A stretch of 16,548 nt of DNA from CAYJEO01 sp044432805. GTDB taxonomy: Bacteria; Bacillota_I; Bacilli_A; RF39; UBA660. Made by a program: the position numbers and the translations under genes. Positions 14,821 through 16,548 of this stretch are shown in pieces (within the stretch, counting starts at the first letter, position 1; each line of letters opens with the position of its first letter). The notes under the pieces were generated by a model, which searched no databases, was not told where the DNA came from, and saw only the letters and a list, made by a program, of their open reading frames with translations. The stretch covers positions 1 through 16,548 of the forward strand of contig JAWXUI010000021.1 in NCBI GenBank assembly GCA_044432805.1. The letters run 5' to 3'.

Positions 14821-15050
14821 TAGATAAAATTATAACTTTAGATAGCGGAATAGATGTATATATTTTAAATCAAGTAGATTATTTAGATAGAAAATTTGTA
14901 TTAGTTACAGTAGTTGACAAAGAAACAAAAAAATTATCTGAACAATTTGCAATTTTAGAATTAGTATTACATGAAGGAGAACATTCCTTTACAGATGTAA
15001 CAGACAAAGAAATTTTGTTAGCAGTTGGAAAACTGTTTTCAGAAAAATAA
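14817..15050 (+). CDS. Small DUF1292-like protein, look-alike of the one at 12162
   Basis: The 77-residue protein's ATG overlaps the stop of the repeat-protein gene (ATGA), so translation is coupled. It is strand-rich: IITLDSGIDVYILNQVDY, then FVLVTVVD, AILELVL, SFTDVTDKE and a final helix ILLAVGKLFSE. The layout matches DUF1292-type small proteins and the operon's first gene, though identity is low. No signal peptide, membrane helix or catalytic motif is visible. The position at the end of the operon mirrors the first gene, suggesting both act with the large protein. The T-box leader of glyS begins directly after its stop. Confidence 0.72.
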   Translation: MIDKIITLDSGIDVYILNQVDYLDRKFVLVTVVDKETKKLSEQFAILELVLHEGEHSFTDVTDKEILLAVGKLFSEK

Positions 15051-15170
15051 ATGCGATGATCGGAATTGGAAAACCGGGAGTAATATGAATTAAGAGAGAT
15101 TCTTTTGAATAAATAAGGTGGAACCGCGATATATTCGTCCTTATAATTTATAAAGAATCTTTTTATTTTA
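15051..15170 (+). promoter_or_regulatory. Compact T-box leader (tRNA-Gly sensing) of glyS
   Basis: The T-box sequence AAGGTGGAACCGCGA lies at 15115-15129. Its tRNA-acceptor-binding TGGA (15119-15122) would pair with UCCA, and U73 is the discriminator base of bacterial tRNA-Gly, fitting the downstream gene. The antiterminator helix is ATAAGG (15113-15118) with CCTTAT (15139-15144). A long outer stem pairs AGATTCTTT (15097-15105) with AAAGAATCT (15152-15160), followed by TTTTATTTT. Only about 65 bases lie between the upstream stop and the T-box, far short of a usual Stem I (about 100 nt). GGA triplets at 15062 and 15068 lie in or beside a small CGG/CCG hairpin (15061-15076) and are candidate specifiers. 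Confidence 0.82.
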
Positions 15171-15180
15171 GGAGGAAAAA

Positions 15181-16545
15181 ATGGAAGAATTAACAATGGA
15201 GAAATTAGTTGCGTTTTGTAAGCAACATGGATTTATATATCAAGGAAGCGAGATATATGGAGGATTAGCAAATACGTGGGATTATGGTCCACTTGGAAGT
15301 AGAATGCAAAACAATTTAAAAGATGCTTGGCGAAAAAGATTTATTCAAGAAAAAAGAAATGCTTATGAAGTAGATCCTAGTATCTTAATGCACCCAAGAG
15401 TATGGGAAGCATCAGGGCATGTTGGTAGTTTTTCTGATCCATTAATAGATTGTAAATCTTGTAAAACAAGACACAGAGCAGATAAATTATTAGAAGATTT
15501 TGGAATAGAAGGGGCAGACGCATTATCAAATGAAGAAATGGTTCAAATGATAAAAGACAAAAAAATAGCTTGTCCGAAATGTGGGAAAGTAGACTATACA
15601 GATATAAGAGAATTTAGTTTAATGTTTGAAACATATAGAGGTGTAACAGAAGACTCTAAAATAAAAATTTATCTTCGACCAGAAAATGCACAAGGTGAAT
15701 ATGTAAACTTTTTAAATGTATTAAGAACATCAAGAACAAAACTACCTTTTAGTATTGGTCAAATTGGTAAAGCATTTAGAAATGAAATAACTCCAGGTAA
15801 TTTTATTTTTAGAACTGTTGAATTTGAGCAAATGGAATATCAAACATTTTGTAAAGAAGGAAACGATGTTGAAATTTACGAATTTTATAAAAAGTTTGGT
15901 AAACAATTTTATATGGACCTAGGTATTTTAGAAGATAAATTAAGATATCATGATCATGATAAATTAGCATTTTATGCAAAAGCCGCTTGCGATATTCAAT
16001 ATAAATTTCCATGGGGATTTGATGAAATTAACGGTACACACAATAGAACTAATTATGATTTATCAAGACACCAAGAATATAGCAAAGTTAATATGCAATA
16101 TTTAGACCCGGAAACAAATGAAAAATACATACCATTTATTATTGAAAGTACGTATGGAGTAGGAAGAAGTCTACTTGCATTATTATGTGAAGCTTATCAC
16201 GTTGAACAATTAGAAAATGATACAAGAGAAGTATTAAAACTACATCCTTATATAGCGCCTTATAAAGTAGCGGTATTGCCTTTATTAAAAAAATATCACA
16301 GTGAAAAAGCAGAAGAATTATTTGAATTATTTTCTAAAAACTTTATGACAACTTATGATGAAGCAGCATCTATTGGTAAAAGATATAGAAGACAAGATGC
16401 AATTGGAACACCATTTTGTATAACTATTGATGATGAAACTATTAATAATAATACTGTAACAATTAGAGATAGGGACACAATGGAACAAATTACTTTAACT
16501 ATAGAAGAAGCAATTGAATATGTAAATAAAAAAATAAAATTTTAA
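15181..16545 (+). CDS. glyS: Glycyl-tRNA synthetase, dimeric (eukaryote/archaea-like) type
   Basis: This class II synthetase charges tRNA-Gly with glycine. It is a single-chain GlyRS of 454 residues, not the GlyQ/GlyS tetramer type. The N-terminus contains GGLANTWDYGPLG (27-39). Cysteines at 91, 94, 131 and 134 (CKSC, CPKC) form a probable zinc site. Class II motif 2 is FRNEITPGNFIFRTVEF (199-215) and motif 3 is GVGRSLLALL (326-335) with Arg329. RPENAQG lies at 166-172. The anticodon-binding domain occupies about 355-454 (IAPYKVAVLPL; TYDEAASIGKRYRRQD; GTPFCITID). AGGAGG (15170-15175) fixes the start. Expression is probably governed by the T-box leader. The gene is complete, ending three bases before the window edge. 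Confidence 0.97.
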   Translation: MEELTMEKLVAFCKQHGFIYQGSEIYGGLANTWDYGPLGSRMQNNLKDAWRKRFIQEKRNAYEVDPSILMHPRVWEASGHVGSFSDPLIDCKSCKTRHRADKLLEDFGIEGADALSNEEMVQMIKDKKIACPKCGKVDYTDIREFSLMFETYRGVTEDSKIKIYLRPENAQGEYVNFLNVLRTSRTKLPFSIGQIGKAFRNEITPGNFIFRTVEFEQMEYQTFCKEGNDVEIYEFYKKFGKQFYMDLGILEDKLRYHDHDKLAFYAKAACDIQYKFPWGFDEINGTHNRTNYDLSRHQEYSKVNMQYLDPETNEKYIPFIIESTYGVGRSLLALLCEAYHVEQLENDTREVLKLHPYIAPYKVAVLPLLKKYHSEKAEELFELFSKNFMTTYDEAASIGKRYRRQDAIGTPFCITIDDETINNNTVTIRDRDTMEQITLTIEEAIEYVNKKIKF

Positions 16546-16548
16546 AAA

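Noticed and set aside
1..16548. Mollicute-type code with TGA as tryptophan
   Set aside because: TGA ends several genes at the expected family length or at tight overlaps (for example 2763-2765 and 14818-14820), and Trp is encoded by TGG.

Overview
The window is very AT-rich (about three quarters A+T by eye). It uses the standard bacterial code, with TAA, TAG and TGA all serving as stops, and has strong AGGAGG-type ribosome sites. A GerA-family germinant-receptor operon, a T-box leader upstream of a dimer-type glycyl-tRNA synthetase and a TRAM/Fe-S RlmD-type rRNA methylase together point to a low-GC Gram-positive, probably spore-forming member of the Bacillota (an uncultured Bacilli/Mollicutes-like gut lineage would fit). 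That placement is inference.

Layout. (1) 1-3106, plus strand: the 3' end of a tightly packed Tad/type II secretion-like operon with a cut-off unknown gene, a TadA/CpaF ATPase, TadB-like and TadC-like membrane proteins, and a small pilin-like protein. It ends in a symmetrical hairpin shared with the converging operon. (2) 3120-4987, minus strand: a two-gene spore-germination operon of gerAA plus a half-length gerAC, with no gerAB. (3) 5034-6230, plus strand: rlmD, divergent from gerAA across about 46 bp that carries promoters for both directions, and closed by an intrinsic terminator. (4) 6261-6979: about 700 bp with no convincing gene and signs of decay; its right end holds a good sigma-A-type promoter with a long leader. 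(5) 6980-9693: a three-gene cassette of a radical SAM protein, a sialyltransferase-like GT-B enzyme (E-E-G and HP motifs) and a CMP-sialic-acid synthetase-type enzyme. It probably activates and transfers a nonulosonic acid onto a surface glycan. (6) 9697-10209: a GrpB-family pseudogene broken by two frameshifts. (7) 10266-12070: a double flavodoxin-like oxidoreductase and a Nudix hydrolase. (8) 12162-15050: a three-gene operon in which a 797-residue repeat protein of unknown function sits between two small proteins that resemble each other. (9) 15051-16545: a compact T-box leader and glyS.

The parts that look least ordinary are the 12162-15050 operon (near-identical 86-residue repeats, a diverged fourth copy, two acidic/proline repeat linkers, hydrophobic segments and two flanking look-alike small proteins), the reduced germinant receptor, the radical SAM/sialylation cassette, and the short T-box leader whose tRNA-binding element sits inside the terminator stem rather than competing with it in the usual way.
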